Shown piece by piece: positions 1-11,061 of a DNA stretch of 64,000 bases (positions are counted from its first letter, which is position 1; the number at the start of each line of letters is the position of its first letter). The notes under the pieces were generated by a model that saw only the letters and a program-made list of their open reading frames with translations, made no database searches and was not told the origin of the DNA. This stretch comes from Daedaleopsis sinensis (Eukaryota; Basidiomycota; Agaricomycetes; Polyporales; Polyporaceae), in contig CM066308.1 of assembly GCA_033807695.1 (NCBI GenBank), forward strand, positions 1,674,001-1,738,000. The letters are read 5' to 3'. A program made the position numbers and the translations under genes.

Positions 1-28
1 GCAAGAATGTTGTCTGCATACTCACCCA

Positions 29-1102
29 TCAAACATGATGTTCTGATTTGTTTATATTTTCTCCTATATCTACTAAATGTTTACCCTGGAAGTATTTTGA
101 AATGTCACCTGTGGACTGGACAAAATGCTTGAACATTGTGTTGTCCACAATCTGCTGGAGGATCGCCTGGTGGTGGGCGATGGCAGCAAGTCGCTCACGC
201 TCGTGTGCGAGTGGATCAACAGTTGTCGTAGTTGTTGCAGGGGCAGGGGCAAGGGCAGTCGGCGGTGCCCCGGTCGAAGGTGTGTTGGTGGATGTGTCAG
301 AAGCGAGAGGCGGTGCCGCATTGTTGTTGGGGGGTGCTGCAGGTGGGACAAAGTCGTCGTCTCGGAAGTCCCCATGGTAGTACTACTCAAGACGTTCGCA
401 CAAGCTGGGAGCTGTCATCGTGCAGCGGAGGGGTCAGTAAGGGCAAAGCAGTGAGAGAGTCAGTGAGAAACATACTGTAACCCCATACAACAAAAGAGTC
501 CCACTCGGCTTGGATGACCCCCCACTTGTCTGTAGCTTCAGAGAATATGTTCTCGAGGCCGTGAGTGCGGCCGTTGTGGACACTGTTTACGGTAGGTGAG
601 TGAACATCGCTAAGATATGATTGTGCACAGTTTCGAGACTTACACGAGAGTCGTCATGTGACCAGTCTCCGGGTTTGGCCCTCCCAGCAACATAGTCGCT
701 TCCCAACTGGTCTGGTCCTCGATGGACTTGCAGGCGACGAAAGCGGTACATGCGAGACGACTGATTTTTCTGCTGCTCACCCGTCAGTTGCATGTACTAC
801 AGGATGATAGATTACATAACTTCCTGCTGCATTTCTTGAACGCAGGCCTTCATGGTGTCGGGGCCGTCCCTCGTGAGAGCACTGAGGTCGAGGACAGACT
901 GGGCAGAAATGTTTACGTGTAGCTGACAGTAGGAGTCAACCTCAGACTTGATGTGCTCAGGCTTGAGTTTGAGCAAGTGTTTCGCCTCCGCGGTGGACCA
1001 TCCCCATGACTCGTGCGGGGTCTTGTTGGGAAGAAGGTTCACCTTATAGACCTCATAATTGGCTTTGATCTGAGGCATGACACGGTTGGCGTATAGGTGC
1101 AT
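29..1102 (-). CDS. Unrecognised multi-exon protein gene or remnant
   Basis: I do not recognise this protein. A protein-like frame begins at the ATG at 1102 and reads 96 codons. Removing a possible 48-base GT-AG intron (773-820, with a CTGAC branch-like site) bypasses two in-frame stops and joins it to 644-772. A clean GTAAGT donor follows at 643. Further open stretches lie near 500-590 and 29-380. The last is rich in Pro, Ala, Thr and Asn, then becomes charged and helical, and ends at a stop at 29-31. Joining the two downstream pieces in frame needs less standard splice sites, so the gene may be damaged. The upstream part is rich in Lys, Glu and aromatic residues. True start, exon limits and function are unknown. 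Confidence 0.35.
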
Positions 1103-2578
1103 GTAGAGCCTATAGCATAACTTTGCCCAGGACTACTAGTTACCCATTGTGTACAAAACACCTGTGTCGCAGCGCATCCGAGCCCAGCCGTTCAACTTAC
1201 ATACACTAGACTGTTGCATCGGCCGTCACGACAGTGGGTGGTAATGTTCCGGCAGGTAAGCTGTTCGCCGCCTGCCGCTCACAACTTGCTGGTGCCACCG
1301 GGTCGGCAGTCAGGCACCATCCTGTTCACCGTTGGCCAATCTCTTGCTTGTTAGCGCCCATCGCCCCCACGGTCGAGCTCATCAACTGACACGATGAGCA
1401 CAAAGATATCTTGTTCTACTTGGCCGAGGGTCGCAAAAATTGGCTTGTGAGTGTAGCTATTGTGCTACATGCTATATCTGTAGGTGAGACATTGGAAAAC
1501 CAACAGGTGCTCACTAACTCGCTGGCAGCCTTCACCCGCCGTTTGAACAATACTAGCCAACAACCGCTCATAGCAATGGGGGATGCATCCGGCTGGAATG
1601 TTCCCGTGCAAGGATTGTGTATCGGCCGCTTGCGCGCCCACAGTCTACTGTGTCCACCGGCTGAAACTCGACTTGTCACGCAGGCTCGTCAGTCGCTTGC
1701 ATCTGTGGTCTACCATATATACCGGCTGGGGCTGCCTGATAGGTGTGGAGGGGGCTCATTGCCAGCTGCTTGCGTGCCCATGGTCTGCCACGTCTACCGG
1801 CCGAAATGCAGCCTGCAATGCGGCCGGCGGCCCAGGTGCAGAGGCAGTTCATTGGCCATTTGCACGCCTGGGGTGTACTGCCTCTACCGGCCGGTATACG
1901 CGACCTGTGACGAGGTTGGCAGCCTGGGCATGCAGGAGGTTAATCGGCCGCTCGCGCTCTGTGTGAACTGCCATGTTCAATGTGTCAGTGCACTAGCGCG
2001 CGCTGCTTGCCGGCTGATGTAGTACTAGTTTGTACAAGAAGGGCTGTCTGGTGGCGGTCAATGATTGCAGGTTCTCTTCGATCTCTTCCCAGATCGGCAG
2101 CCACTGCCAAGATACAATCGTGAGCATTGGCAGCCCAACACCGTATATGGGAGCCTACATTGAAGCAAGATGTAGTTTCGTCAATTGAATAGTTGACGGC
2201 CTGATGCACTAATCTGTCCATCCAAATCGTTTCATAACAGCCAGATAGCTCATACCCTCCTCCGGCGCTGCACCATCCTTCAACGACACACTCGTCTGCA
2301 TCTCCTTTGGCTCCGCAGCTCCGACACCTTATGGAGCCATTGGGGTTCTATGGTGCCATCCTCTCTTTGGGTATACAAGTACTAATGTGGTGTTCTTCAG
2401 GCACTCATTATAAGATCAGCCAACCGCATGAGCAGCAGGCCTTTATGTCTTCGGCCCAGAATGGAACATTGAATCCTTCGTGAGCCTGAGGTCATTTGGG
2501 TGCCAGGGAATGTGTATGTATTGTTTGTATGCACTGACTCTTCCATAGAATCATAGACCTCCTTGTAAGCACAATGGC
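1103..2578. other. Gene-poor stretch with degenerate repeats
   Basis: No gene is supported here. Open frames overlap one another in several frames and look like chance. The frame at 1411-2022 is made largely of the diverged repeat described separately. The rest is mixed unique sequence without recognisable coding or RNA features. Confidence 0.5.
1620..1896 (+). repeat. Four diverged 45-base direct repeats, interspersed
   Basis: Four similar blocks begin near 1620, 1690, 1762 and 1852. Each starts with a GCTTGC-like core, passes through GTCTAC or GTCTGC, and ends in TACCGGC or CACCGGC. Spacing is 70-90 bases and the units differ at many positions, so this is an old array. No TSD or terminal repeats were seen. 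Confidence 0.5.
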
Positions 2579-2798
2579 GTGCATTCTCGATCTTGCTTAG
2601 AGCACATATTCTCTAGAAAAGCTTGCTCTCGACAGTTCTCCTCACAGTCGTCCCCCACTGCTGATCTCCCCACTTCGAGCCATCCCCCCACTCAAAGTTG
2701 CCGTCTCTACCTCTGCCCAACCAGACACCGGCACCCTCATCATGATTCGTATCCTCTGACCAATTTCCCCTTCCGATCCCTATGGCCCAGCCGCAGCA

Positions 2799-3485
2799 AT
2801 GTTCTCAGTCAGCGTGCACTTCATTGGCTGCTTCAAAGGGCGAAAAATGTGGATCGTTTACGATCATGTTCACAGAGGGCGCCATATCCGACCACTTACC
2901 GAAATCTGTGCGACCATCGAGGAGAAGTCGGAGGCGGCTATGCCAGATGCTTTGCAAGGAAGAACAGGAATCAGGTACTTCACTGGTACGGTACTCTCCC
3001 CGAAGTCTACCAGCACGAGATGGACAGTTTTCAACATTGAAGAATCCACCTCTTGCGGTGTCAAGATTTGTTCATGGCTATGCATCCCACAACGCGTGTC
3101 AGATCCCTTCTCGTGCGCCAGTAGCCACTTACCCAATGTCGTGCATCGAGACGTACTGGGTTGGCAAAACTCTCGGTGGACTCTTCCCTACCCCCCTAGT
3201 GGCCTCGACATCATCGATACCGCACTCCGATCGAGCAACCTCTACCCTCCCCCTGATGGTCTTCACATCCCTGCCAGCGCAGCATTTCCCAAAAAGCCGT
3301 ATATTCCACGGATCTCTGTGGCGAAGGGGAACATAGAGGAGGATGAGCGGGAATGGGATGGAGAGAGTGCAGGGTTGAATGTGGAGGATGGAGTCACACG
3401 CAAATGTCGCCGAAGCTCAAGCAGCTTCTCCCTGACGGACCTTCCCCTTCCTACACTCTGGAGCCCGTACCGGTTGGGGTATTGA
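2799..3485 (+). CDS. Possible hypothetical protein, 228 aa
   Basis: An uninterrupted frame of 228 codons starts at an ATG at 2799. Its second half is Pro-rich and then acidic (residues about 150-200), with Ser runs near the C-terminus. Two other frames are also open over parts of the same interval, which weakens the case. No domain was recognised, and it lies inside a repeat-rich block. It could be a small lineage-specific gene, part of a spliced gene, or chance. Confidence 0.22.
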   Translation: MFSVSVHFIGCFKGRKMWIVYDHVHRGRHIRPLTEICATIEEKSEAAMPDALQGRTGIRYFTGTVLSPKSTSTRWTVFNIEESTSCGVKICSWLCIPQRVSDPFSCASSHLPNVVHRDVLGWQNSRWTLPYPPSGLDIIDTALRSSNLYPPPDGLHIPASAAFPKKPYIPRISVAKGNIEEDEREWDGESAGLNVEDGVTRKCRRSSSSFSLTDLPLPTLWSPYRLGY

Positions 3486-3746
3486 CCTCGTCTAGGACAT
3501 GGTTATCCGCACGCACGCCACGGCTCATTTCGCTCCCTCGTCGCGACTTCCTCCACGATTGACACAAATATGACATGTCCATGTACTGGTAGTGTAGCAG
3601 ATATTTCTTATCTTTGAATTTTCCAGGCTGCAATAGCATCGGCAACTGTCGTTGAACTCTGCTGCTGCATGACCAGAGGGTAATGTATTATCCAGCTTGA
3701 GAACGCAGTAGGGGCGCTCAACGGCGGGGCTGCCGACCGAGCGATA

Positions 3747-4003
3747 CATCGGCTGCCGATGAGAGGGCTCACCGGCCGCCAATGCATGCATCGGCTGCCG
3801 TCCTGCATGTGTCGGCTGCCATCGAAGTTTGCGTCAGCTGCCGCCAGGGGAACTGTTGTTGGTGGCCGTCAGGGAGACTGTCGGCGATATCCGCGTCAAT
3901 GTTGTCAGCAGCTGTCCAAAGCTGGACGGGCGCGTCAGCCAATTCTAAAGGATGCATCGGCAGCCGTCGATGGCAGGAGGGGGTGAGAATCTGTCGGCAG
4001 CCG
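3747..4003. repeat. Cluster of CGGCTGCCG motifs in both orientations
   Basis: The motif CATCGGCTGCCG occurs at 3747-3758 and 3789-3800, with near copies at 3811-3820 and 3833-3843. Its reverse complement, CGGCAGCCG, occurs within 3955-3966 and 3993-4003. The arrangement is direct copies on the left and inverted copies on the right, about 250 bases overall. The origin is unknown. Confidence 0.5.
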
Positions 4004-4472
4004 CTGAGAGTGCTGCTCGGAGGCTGGAGTCAAGGCGCGCCTCGGCGGCCTTTTGCAAGGTTCGAACTTCGGCAGCCACGGGGTAAGTCCAAGAACAGGT
4101 TATTTATTCGCGATGGCCCGGGGCTCAAGTATATACGACACTATCGAGGTCCATGAGCTGGTAGCATAAATTCAAGTCAACATATCCGCCGCTTCCAAGA
4201 TATCAGCCCACCACCGTCCACCAATACTCTATCGTCTAAGGTGATTAGTACGGAAGGTATAGCCCATGGTGTGGCTTCCACTCTCAGATGAATATGCACG
4301 TGAGGCGGGATCCTAGTTTTTGGTATGGATTAGTCCCGCAAAGCACATATGGATGTAAGACTTCAACTTACGCGTGAGGTTCGGTTGGTGTACGTATCTC
4401 CCCGTTTTCCCATATCTAATAAGACTCCAATGAGAACCCACAAATGACTACAAATTTCGTTCAGATATACAC

Positions 4473-5893
4473 TCACTTTACAATGTCGGGGAGGTCCGAG
4501 TAGTCAATCAAATGTGGAAAGGCTTCGCGTAGACACTAAGCAACCAACAAAGTATTGTCGCTCCAATTGATTTCATCCGTCCGAAGCTCTCTCAATGGGT
4601 GGTTGAGAGGAGACTGAATACGAAGGCATAGGATGGGTTTGGATATGTTCCAAGTCGGGATGGTGAGAGAGTGAAGCTGATGGCAGTGGCTGGTTATGGG
4701 TCCAAGTGTTGCTAGCTGTGGCAGAACGAAAGGTCCTCGAAGGGCCTGGAAACCGATGCCCAAAACCCGGATATAGATCCATCCCTGTACCATTTGACGT
4801 AAATCCATATCTGAAAGTTCGAAATGATGATCAGGGAAGTTCAACGTGAGGTGCTCAAGTGGACTCAGCGCAAGTACGGGTCGAATGGCGATAATAAAGC
4901 GAGCATTCAGATTGAAGGGACCCGTCAGTATGGCTAAGGACTGCAAGTGGAGCTTGCGGAGTTGAGCAACCATGGAGGGGTGGCAGATCATGGCTAAGCT
5001 GTTGAATAATGCAGCCGACCCCTCCAAGAAGCAAGTTGCAAATGTCCCAGTTGAGGTAACTTTAATGCAGCCGGGTCTTTGACAGCCATAGTGTTAGTAC
5101 TAATGCAGACGGATGCGGTACGGGAGATCATTCACCTTGATTATCGATAGCGATGCTGTGGTTCGACATCGGCGCCGTGCCAATAGGACCGATAGGATAG
5201 GGAGGGCTTAAAATGTCAGAAATGGCCTTGATTCCGAGATATCGAATGTTCCTAGCGTGCAGAGTAGCATACTTGCATATGGAATTCAAGCGAGCCAAGA
5301 AGGCATGATTGAGCGCAGGAACATTCCCAAAGTCGTAGGTGGTAATATAAACGTAGAGGGTGCCCGGAGACAGGAGGCGGAGAAGGTTGTTAGAAGGGAA
5401 ATGAGATTCCACCCTTTGAATGTATCACAGACAAGGGAAGATGTGATCGTGTGGCTGTTGTGGATGAGCGGCCTCCAAGAGCGCGGCAATGAAATCAAAG
5501 GTTCCAGGGCTGGCCGTGAGTGGCGACACCGCCAGGGAGCAGATGTGCCCAGCGTACCAGAGAAATTTCTTGAGTTCGTGCCCACGCACAATGTGCTCGT
5601 GATGAGTGTGCAGGATGCTAGATTAAGTAGCACGACAGTGAGTTGGACTTGATCAACTTGCTACAACTGAAGGAGGGCACTTATGTGAGATAATCATTGT
5701 TCCACGTTGCTTGTCGTCCCCTCTGCTCATACCACACAGGAACAAGCAACCACAGCAAATACCTTAACTCCCACTGACCCAGTTGCCACCACACTAGGGG
5801 AGCTAGGTGCTCAAACAGACTTTTACAGATCTGGAGATGCTTAGCAATTTGTCTCTGGCCACAGGTCGTTGTATATCCGTCGCCAACATACAC
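4473..5893 (-). pseudogene. Decayed F-box/LRR-type protein gene
   Basis: The reading order on the minus strand resembles the expanded F-box/LRR-type families of agaricomycetes. A segment with FEHLAPLVW (5681-5893) is followed by a frame with a leucine-rich pattern (5627-5128). A GTGAAT donor with CTAAC and AAAG then joins in frame to the long LRR-like frame ending at 4536. Two in-frame stops break otherwise continuous coding: TGA at 5425-5427 and TAG at 4536-4538. Protein-like sequence continues past the second, with the family-like motif CLREAFPHL. Both could be C-to-T changes of CGA and CAG. It could also be a live gene if tiny introns remove the stops, which I think less likely. Family members act as substrate receptors of SCF ubiquitin ligases; that role is inferred only for the intact ancestor. 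Confidence 0.55.
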
Positions 5894-8800
5894 TGGCCTT
5901 ACTCAATTCTACGATGAGGGATTTTCGAACGTCTCATTAATAAGGCAACTACCTAAACAGGCACGGCTATCAAACGCCACTGCGAGGACAGCTGGGTGAT
6001 TATATTCTGTCTTTACGAGTATATTCCCTGTCGGGCTTTGAAATATACTGAGCTACAGCGCTATGTGGTCGATTTGATGACCGTCTGGCGCACGAAGTCC
6101 CTCAAGCTCGTCGTGTCAATTATGGAGGAACAGTGGCAGATGCCTGTTGTTTCTCCGGATGACTACGGCAATCCTAACTTCTACTTCGAAGAACCTCTCG
6201 CCAGCCTTCCCTTGCACCGGTGAAGGGTCAGGAGGAGGACATCTCCGGATTGCGAGAACTGCAGGTGGTACCAACATGTTCAATACACCATTCAAAAGCT
6301 ACGGCCCGTAGCATTCTAACGGTGTATGGATTGTGCCGGGGCGCCCAGTACAGCGGGTGATATGCATCGAGGAAGGTGGGTATAGCTGTGCTATGACCCA
6401 CCTTCCCTATCGTCCTATAAGGCCGTGTTCCCTCAGGAACAGAGCGGTCCTGGATAGGGGAGTACTGTCAGTCCATTGTACAAAAGAGACGATAGAAATT
6501 GCACGAGGTTTGGGCAAGATATATGCTATGTCCTTGCCATACCCTGTACCCGGGGAGCATATAGCTATGCAACATGATCCCATGGACAGGACCTCACGTT
6601 CTAGGGCTCGCTGGAAAGCTACCATCTGCAGCTTTCCAACGGGTCCACCTGACCAAGATTTCACCTATGGGTTCAAACAGCATTCACTATATAGTGCACC
6701 TGAAATGCAGAAATCAGTACCTATGTGCAGCTGCTGAAAGCGTACCTTTTGCGGGTGTTTAGCTTGGCCCCGATGCTCATCTGTATTCTAGGTAGTATGC
6801 AAAAGAAACGAGGTGAATCCAATCAGTATTGGGCAAGATACAAAGGTGGGAGTACCCCCCTGTATATAGTGGCGGGATACTGTCCTAATTGGGAAAGAAG
6901 GCGCGGGAGGGTGCACTCCGATTAAGCACCCATATTGGGCGGCTGATCTAGATGCCATGACATCTAATCTGCCTCTTATACATCACATAGGTTCCTGTAA
7001 CTTTTTGTATAATGGCCCTGTACATGATGTATTATTCCTACATAAGCAGGTGATTGGACATGCTCTCTAGTGAATCACATTATGCACTACAACTCAGAGA
7101 CGAATATACCTAACTACAGAGTGGTCCTGTGTCCAGATTGACATCACAGGATATGAAATCCACAGCTGATCTGCAGATACTCCCTGCTCCGGATCCATTT
7201 GCGACTTGACCTGCGGTTTGCAGGTCCGGCTCTGTGGGTCCGGCTCTTCCGGCAGCTCGGATCTGTGAGAATCTGGATCACAGCTTTAGTGTCACCTTGA
7301 GCTGTGGATTCGCATCCGGATCAGCCGTGGCTCGAGCCGTGTTCAGCCTTAGGTTGGTGCGCACATCTTACCCTCTATAGTTTCTCAAGATATTAATCCC
7401 GCCCAGCCATTACCTGTGGATGATACCACACATGCATAGCTATTACTCTGCTGTGCTTACCTTGTCATACAGCTGATATGCTGGACCATACAGGCCAGAT
7501 TCTCCCAGAACCACGCTGATGAAAATCATTGATTACCCATTATGCCAAATTTTTCAATCTCAATGCCTGTGCACAGTGGTTTTTAGCATATAGCCACTGG
7601 GAATGGTCTATTTAACACACAACAGGTAGGCTTCTACCCAAAATATGCCCAGAGAGCAATAAGTAGCCAGCGCCCGTAACCCCAAAGCTTGTTGATAGAT
7701 GTCATTGTTCCTGTGTCATTGACAAGCTTTGAGATGCACACAGGGCCCTTGAATTGCCCTTTTGGGCGAACATTATGGAGTATTCTCACAAGGAAATGGG
7801 CACTTAGATGCCCTTTTGGGTGCAACCTCTTGTCTTGCCTCAACCTCAACATACATAGCACATATTATATATCATTCTGTTCAGACAATTGAGCTCTATC
7901 TCACTGTATTGATGATACTTAGCACAGAGCAGCTATGTAACAGCAATAGCTCAAAGTCTTAAGGCAAAATTCAACATATATGCAATTATATTATAGCCTT
8001 CTATATTGGTGGTACCATCAACTAGTCTTAGCTATTGAAGCCCAGTAGAAAACACACATGAGGGCCTATGCAGAAACTGGACAAGTGCTCAAACATATGA
8101 GGCTGTAGAGAATGCTATATACTGCTATACAGTAGCTCACAGAGGCACTGGACTAATGTATGCTCTAAATAAACTCAAGCTTACACAGCCAAGGGAGCTC
8201 ATTACATCAGAAAACCAAACACTTGAAGCTCATGCATTCAAATGCGTTACACATCATGGTCACTGGTGGTCATACTGCACCGGGCAGGCTGCCATATGGT
8301 AATGAGTGAGCATAGTGTCAAGTGCCAGGCAGGGAATGGACATACACGGGCAGAGTAATCAGGAGGATGAGTAACGGTGCTCAGCCTGCTTGCCTACTAG
8401 TAAGCCACTCTTATGAGAAACTCTGAGGATGTAGAGTGCTTGCGCAAATGGCATTGGACTACCTGTCTATCCTCAGTATGTTGTTCTGTGCTCTGTTTCC
8501 CTGGAACTTACATATAATCCTTTCTGTTAGCTACATCAGTCGATGTGGAGTGTTGTTTCTTATGGGGACACCTCACTATCTCATGCCTTCACCACTGGGG
8601 AGCTGCTGCTAAGGAGTATCTGCAGCAATTTATAGCCCTAGGATGTCTCCCAATAGTATTCCTTACCAGCAATTTAACTGTACCATTTATTAAAGCACTT
8701 TATGTTTTAATAAGATCTTCACATATCGGAAATCACTAGACTGAGTAGCCAATGTCTTTAGCACTATTTTGCACATTTCTGGACAAAATGATCATCCCTA

Positions 8801-9141
8801 TCATTATTTGTGCAATCTATACAACAGAGATATGATACTTACTACATTGGATAACTTCTTCGAGATTCATATGTATATCAATGCAGTTCATATATCATCA
8901 ATCATATATGCCAAAAATGGCCCATTATTTGCAAGTCGCAGATGCACAGTCTTACAAGGGTGTCTGCAAAGGATGCGGATACCCCTCATGGACATGTCTG
9001 CCTCGTGGTCACGCTGGGCAGTGGGCTGTGGATCCAGTTAGCATGAAATTCAGAGTTTGTACCTGCACGACTTCCACCTCATTGGAGGTTGTTGGAGCTG
9101 TTGGAAATGTTGTCTCCTCACACACTTACAGTTGATTAAGG
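5894..9141. other. Long gene-poor, AT-richer stretch
   Basis: No gene is supported. Frames are short, the longest about 130 codons, and none shows a recognisable domain. Base composition is visibly AT-richer from about 7000 to 8900 than in the gene-dense part of the window. Short hairpins occur near 6371-6406, 6609-6640 and 7209-7226. This looks like decayed transposon sequence, but no terminal repeats or transposase motif were found. Confidence 0.5.
6371..6406. repeat. Hairpin, 11-bp perfect stem
   Basis: GGAAGGTGGGT at 6371-6381 pairs exactly with ACCCACCTTCC at 6396-6406 around a 14-base loop that itself contains ATAG and CTAT. A second stem, TGGAAAGCT/AGCTTTCCA, lies around 6609-6640. 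These may be remnants of palindromic transposon ends. No terminator role is implied in a fungal genome. Confidence 0.5.
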
Positions 9142-9420
9142 TGTTGGATATTGGTTTCCCGATTAGTATAGTCGAGCTCGTACTAGATGGGCCCAGGTGC
9201 CCGTGATCGCTTAGTCAGTGTTACTGTACAGTCTGAGTTTTAAAATCTGCCCCTAATTAGTCTACATATTAATACCGGCTCAGATTATGTCTGTATTCTT
9301 CACGTGATTGACCTGTTGTGCCAATACACTCCACTTTCCCCCCGGCACTCTCCAAGACAATCTGTCCCGTACCCCGTCTCCCTTGCTTGCCCGCTCGCTT
9401 CTCACTGCGTAATCTAAACA
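9142..9420 (+). mobile_element. Solo LTR, diverged, same family as the element at 9646
   Basis: The sequence begins TGTTGG and ends AACA, and aligns along its whole length with the LTRs at 9646 and 11062. It shares the GTCGAGCTCGTACTAGA block and the CGCTTAGTCAG and CCCCTAATTAGT blocks. It has many substitutions, so it is older. A five-base target duplication TAAGG flanks it exactly (9137-9141 and 9421-9425). That marks a former full element reduced to one LTR by recombination. Confidence 0.85.
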
Positions 9421-9645
9421 TAAGGCTGTGTGACCTACAATATTGACATGACCTGCAGCATAGGTCGATACTCGCAACTTAGGAAGCACCCCTGTTATTT
9501 CACACAAAAGTAATTGAGTTGTCACATATGTTACATCACAGTGTCTGTGGTGACCCATATGGCGCCACACTGAGTGGGTGGCAAAAGCCAGCCCGAGGCC
9601 CAGCGCCAACCACCGCTTTAAGGCCATGGATGTCATGGCGGGCAC

Positions 9646-9929
9646 TGTTGGATTTAGGCTCTACGATTACTGTAGTCGAGCTCGTACTAGACGGGCCCAG
9701 GCGCCCGTGATCGCTTAGTCAGACTTACTATACAGTATTGGTTTTTATAGTTCGCCCCTAATTAGTTTACTTACTTATACCGGGTAGCTTATGTTTGTAT
9801 TACGCACGCGATTGACCTCTCGCGCCCATACATCCCGCTTTTCCCCCGGCACTCCCCAAGGACAATCCGTCCTGCATCCCGCTCGCTCGCTTGCTCGCTC
9901 GCTTTCACACTCACATCGTAAACTCAACA
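9646..9929 (+). repeat. 5' LTR, 284 bp
   Basis: It starts TGTTG and ends CAACA, a five-base terminal inverted repeat typical of LTRs. It differs from the 3' LTR at about four positions over the first 235 bases, each T/A here against C/G there. The last 50 bases vary more, in a CGCT-rich tail that also has a small indel. Confidence 0.9.
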
Positions 9930-10093
9930 CAATCGCGTTCACCTCACTCAGAGGTCATCCGAGCACCCGAACCGAACCGCGGCCCCTGATCAAAACCGCG
10001 CGACCCGACGAACCGAACTGTGGCCCCCGATTGAAACCACGCGAACTGAACCGAACCGAACCCCCGAACCGAACCATCCGAACCGAACCGACC

Positions 10094-10837
10094 ATGGCGC
10101 CCACCATTATGAAACTCGATGACACCAACTACGCTGAGTGGTCCATCCTAATGTACGCCGTGCTGGTCCGCCAAGACCTGTGGTCCATCGTTTCTGGCGA
10201 CGTCACCCGCCCGCTCGGCTCCCCGAACTCCTCCGCCGTCCGCTCTTGGACTAAGAAGAACGCCTCCGCCTGCGCGGAGATAATCTTGAGCCTCGAACCA
10301 GCTCAGCTCGCCCACGCCCACCACGCCGTCGCCTCCGAACTCTGGACCGAGCTCCAGACCGTCCATCAGGCGCGCAGCCTCGGAACCCGCCTCGCGCGCT
10401 GCCGGGCCTTCTTCCAGATGCGTAAGCGCAATGACCAGACCATGGCCGCTTGGATCGCGGACGTCCGTCGGGCCGCTTTCCGACTCGATTCCATCGGCGC
10501 TTCCATTACCGATGAGGACCGCATCCTCGTTCTCACTGGTGGCCTGCCCGCCTCATTCGAACACCTCGTCGTCACCCTCGACGCCACCCCCGAGAGCGAC
10601 CTCACCGTCGAGCTCGTCGTCAAGCGCCTCCTCAACGAGGACTCCCGTCAAGACGTTTCCGCGCCCGATTCCTCCCCCGCTTCGGCACTTGCCGCCGCCC
10701 GCGCTCCGCGTACCCTGATCGAGCGCATCACGTGCTTCAACTGTGGCCAGAAGGGCCACTACCGCTCTACCTGCCCGAAGCAGGCCGCTCCCGCCGGTGC
10801 GCCCGCCGCGTACGCTCACGCCGAGCACTCGTTATAG
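10094..10837 (+). CDS. Copia-type Gag polyprotein, 247 aa
   Basis: This is the nucleocapsid/capsid precursor that packages element RNA into virus-like particles. The N-terminus carries the copia-type signature around LDDTNYAEW (residues 6-14), followed by a helical Gag domain to about residue 190. A zinc knuckle CX2CX4HX4C (CFNCGQKGHYRSTC) lies near residues 213-226. I place the start at the ATG at 10094, which has a good ACCATGG context and precedes the conserved domain. The same frame is open back to 9791, but that start lies inside the LTR and reads through the CGAACC repeats. The protein stops at 10835-10837 shortly after the knuckle, with no protease following. Codon use is GC-rich and the frame is intact, suggesting recent or selected function. 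Confidence 0.85.
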   Translation: MAPTIMKLDDTNYAEWSILMYAVLVRQDLWSIVSGDVTRPLGSPNSSAVRSWTKKNASACAEIILSLEPAQLAHAHHAVASELWTELQTVHQARSLGTRLARCRAFFQMRKRNDQTMAAWIADVRRAAFRLDSIGASITDEDRILVLTGGLPASFEHLVVTLDATPESDLTVELVVKRLLNEDSRQDVSAPDSSPASALAAARAPRTLIERITCFNCGQKGHYRSTCPKQAAPAGAPAAYAHAEHSL

Positions 10838-11061
10838 AAGGAGGGGTCGCACCATACGTTCCGCCCGCTCTGTTCCGTTGCCCCGTTCCGTTTGCCCCGT
10901 ACCCCGTCCCATTGACGCCGTATATTTTGATTGAATTTGTTTGATAAGTCCTCTTCATTTCCTTTACCTCCATTGTGTCCTTCATTGCATCGTTACTTGA
11001 CACATCACTTGTCCTATCATAGCGACCCATTTGATTATCTAGTACATCGCTCGAGGGGTCG

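Noticed and set aside
1411..2022. A 203-codon open frame on the plus strand
   Set aside because: It is built mostly from the diverged 45-base repeats, overlaps other open frames, and shows no domain. I list the repeats, not a gene.
4040..4085. GGTTCGAA-like B-box that could mark a tRNA gene
   Set aside because: No matching A-box, no acceptor stem and no cloverleaf could be drawn. The same holds for similar words near 6,670, 16,143, 36,628 and 63,187.
7728..7832. Two CCCTTTTGGG phrases as a possible element end
   Set aside because: The shared part is about ten palindromic bases, 70 bases apart, with no matching flanks. It is too short to support an element.
9791..10093. N-terminal extension of Gag by 101 residues
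   Set aside because: The upstream ATG is inside the LTR and the frame runs through CGAACC repeats. The conserved Gag domain starts right after the ATG at 10094, which has a better context.
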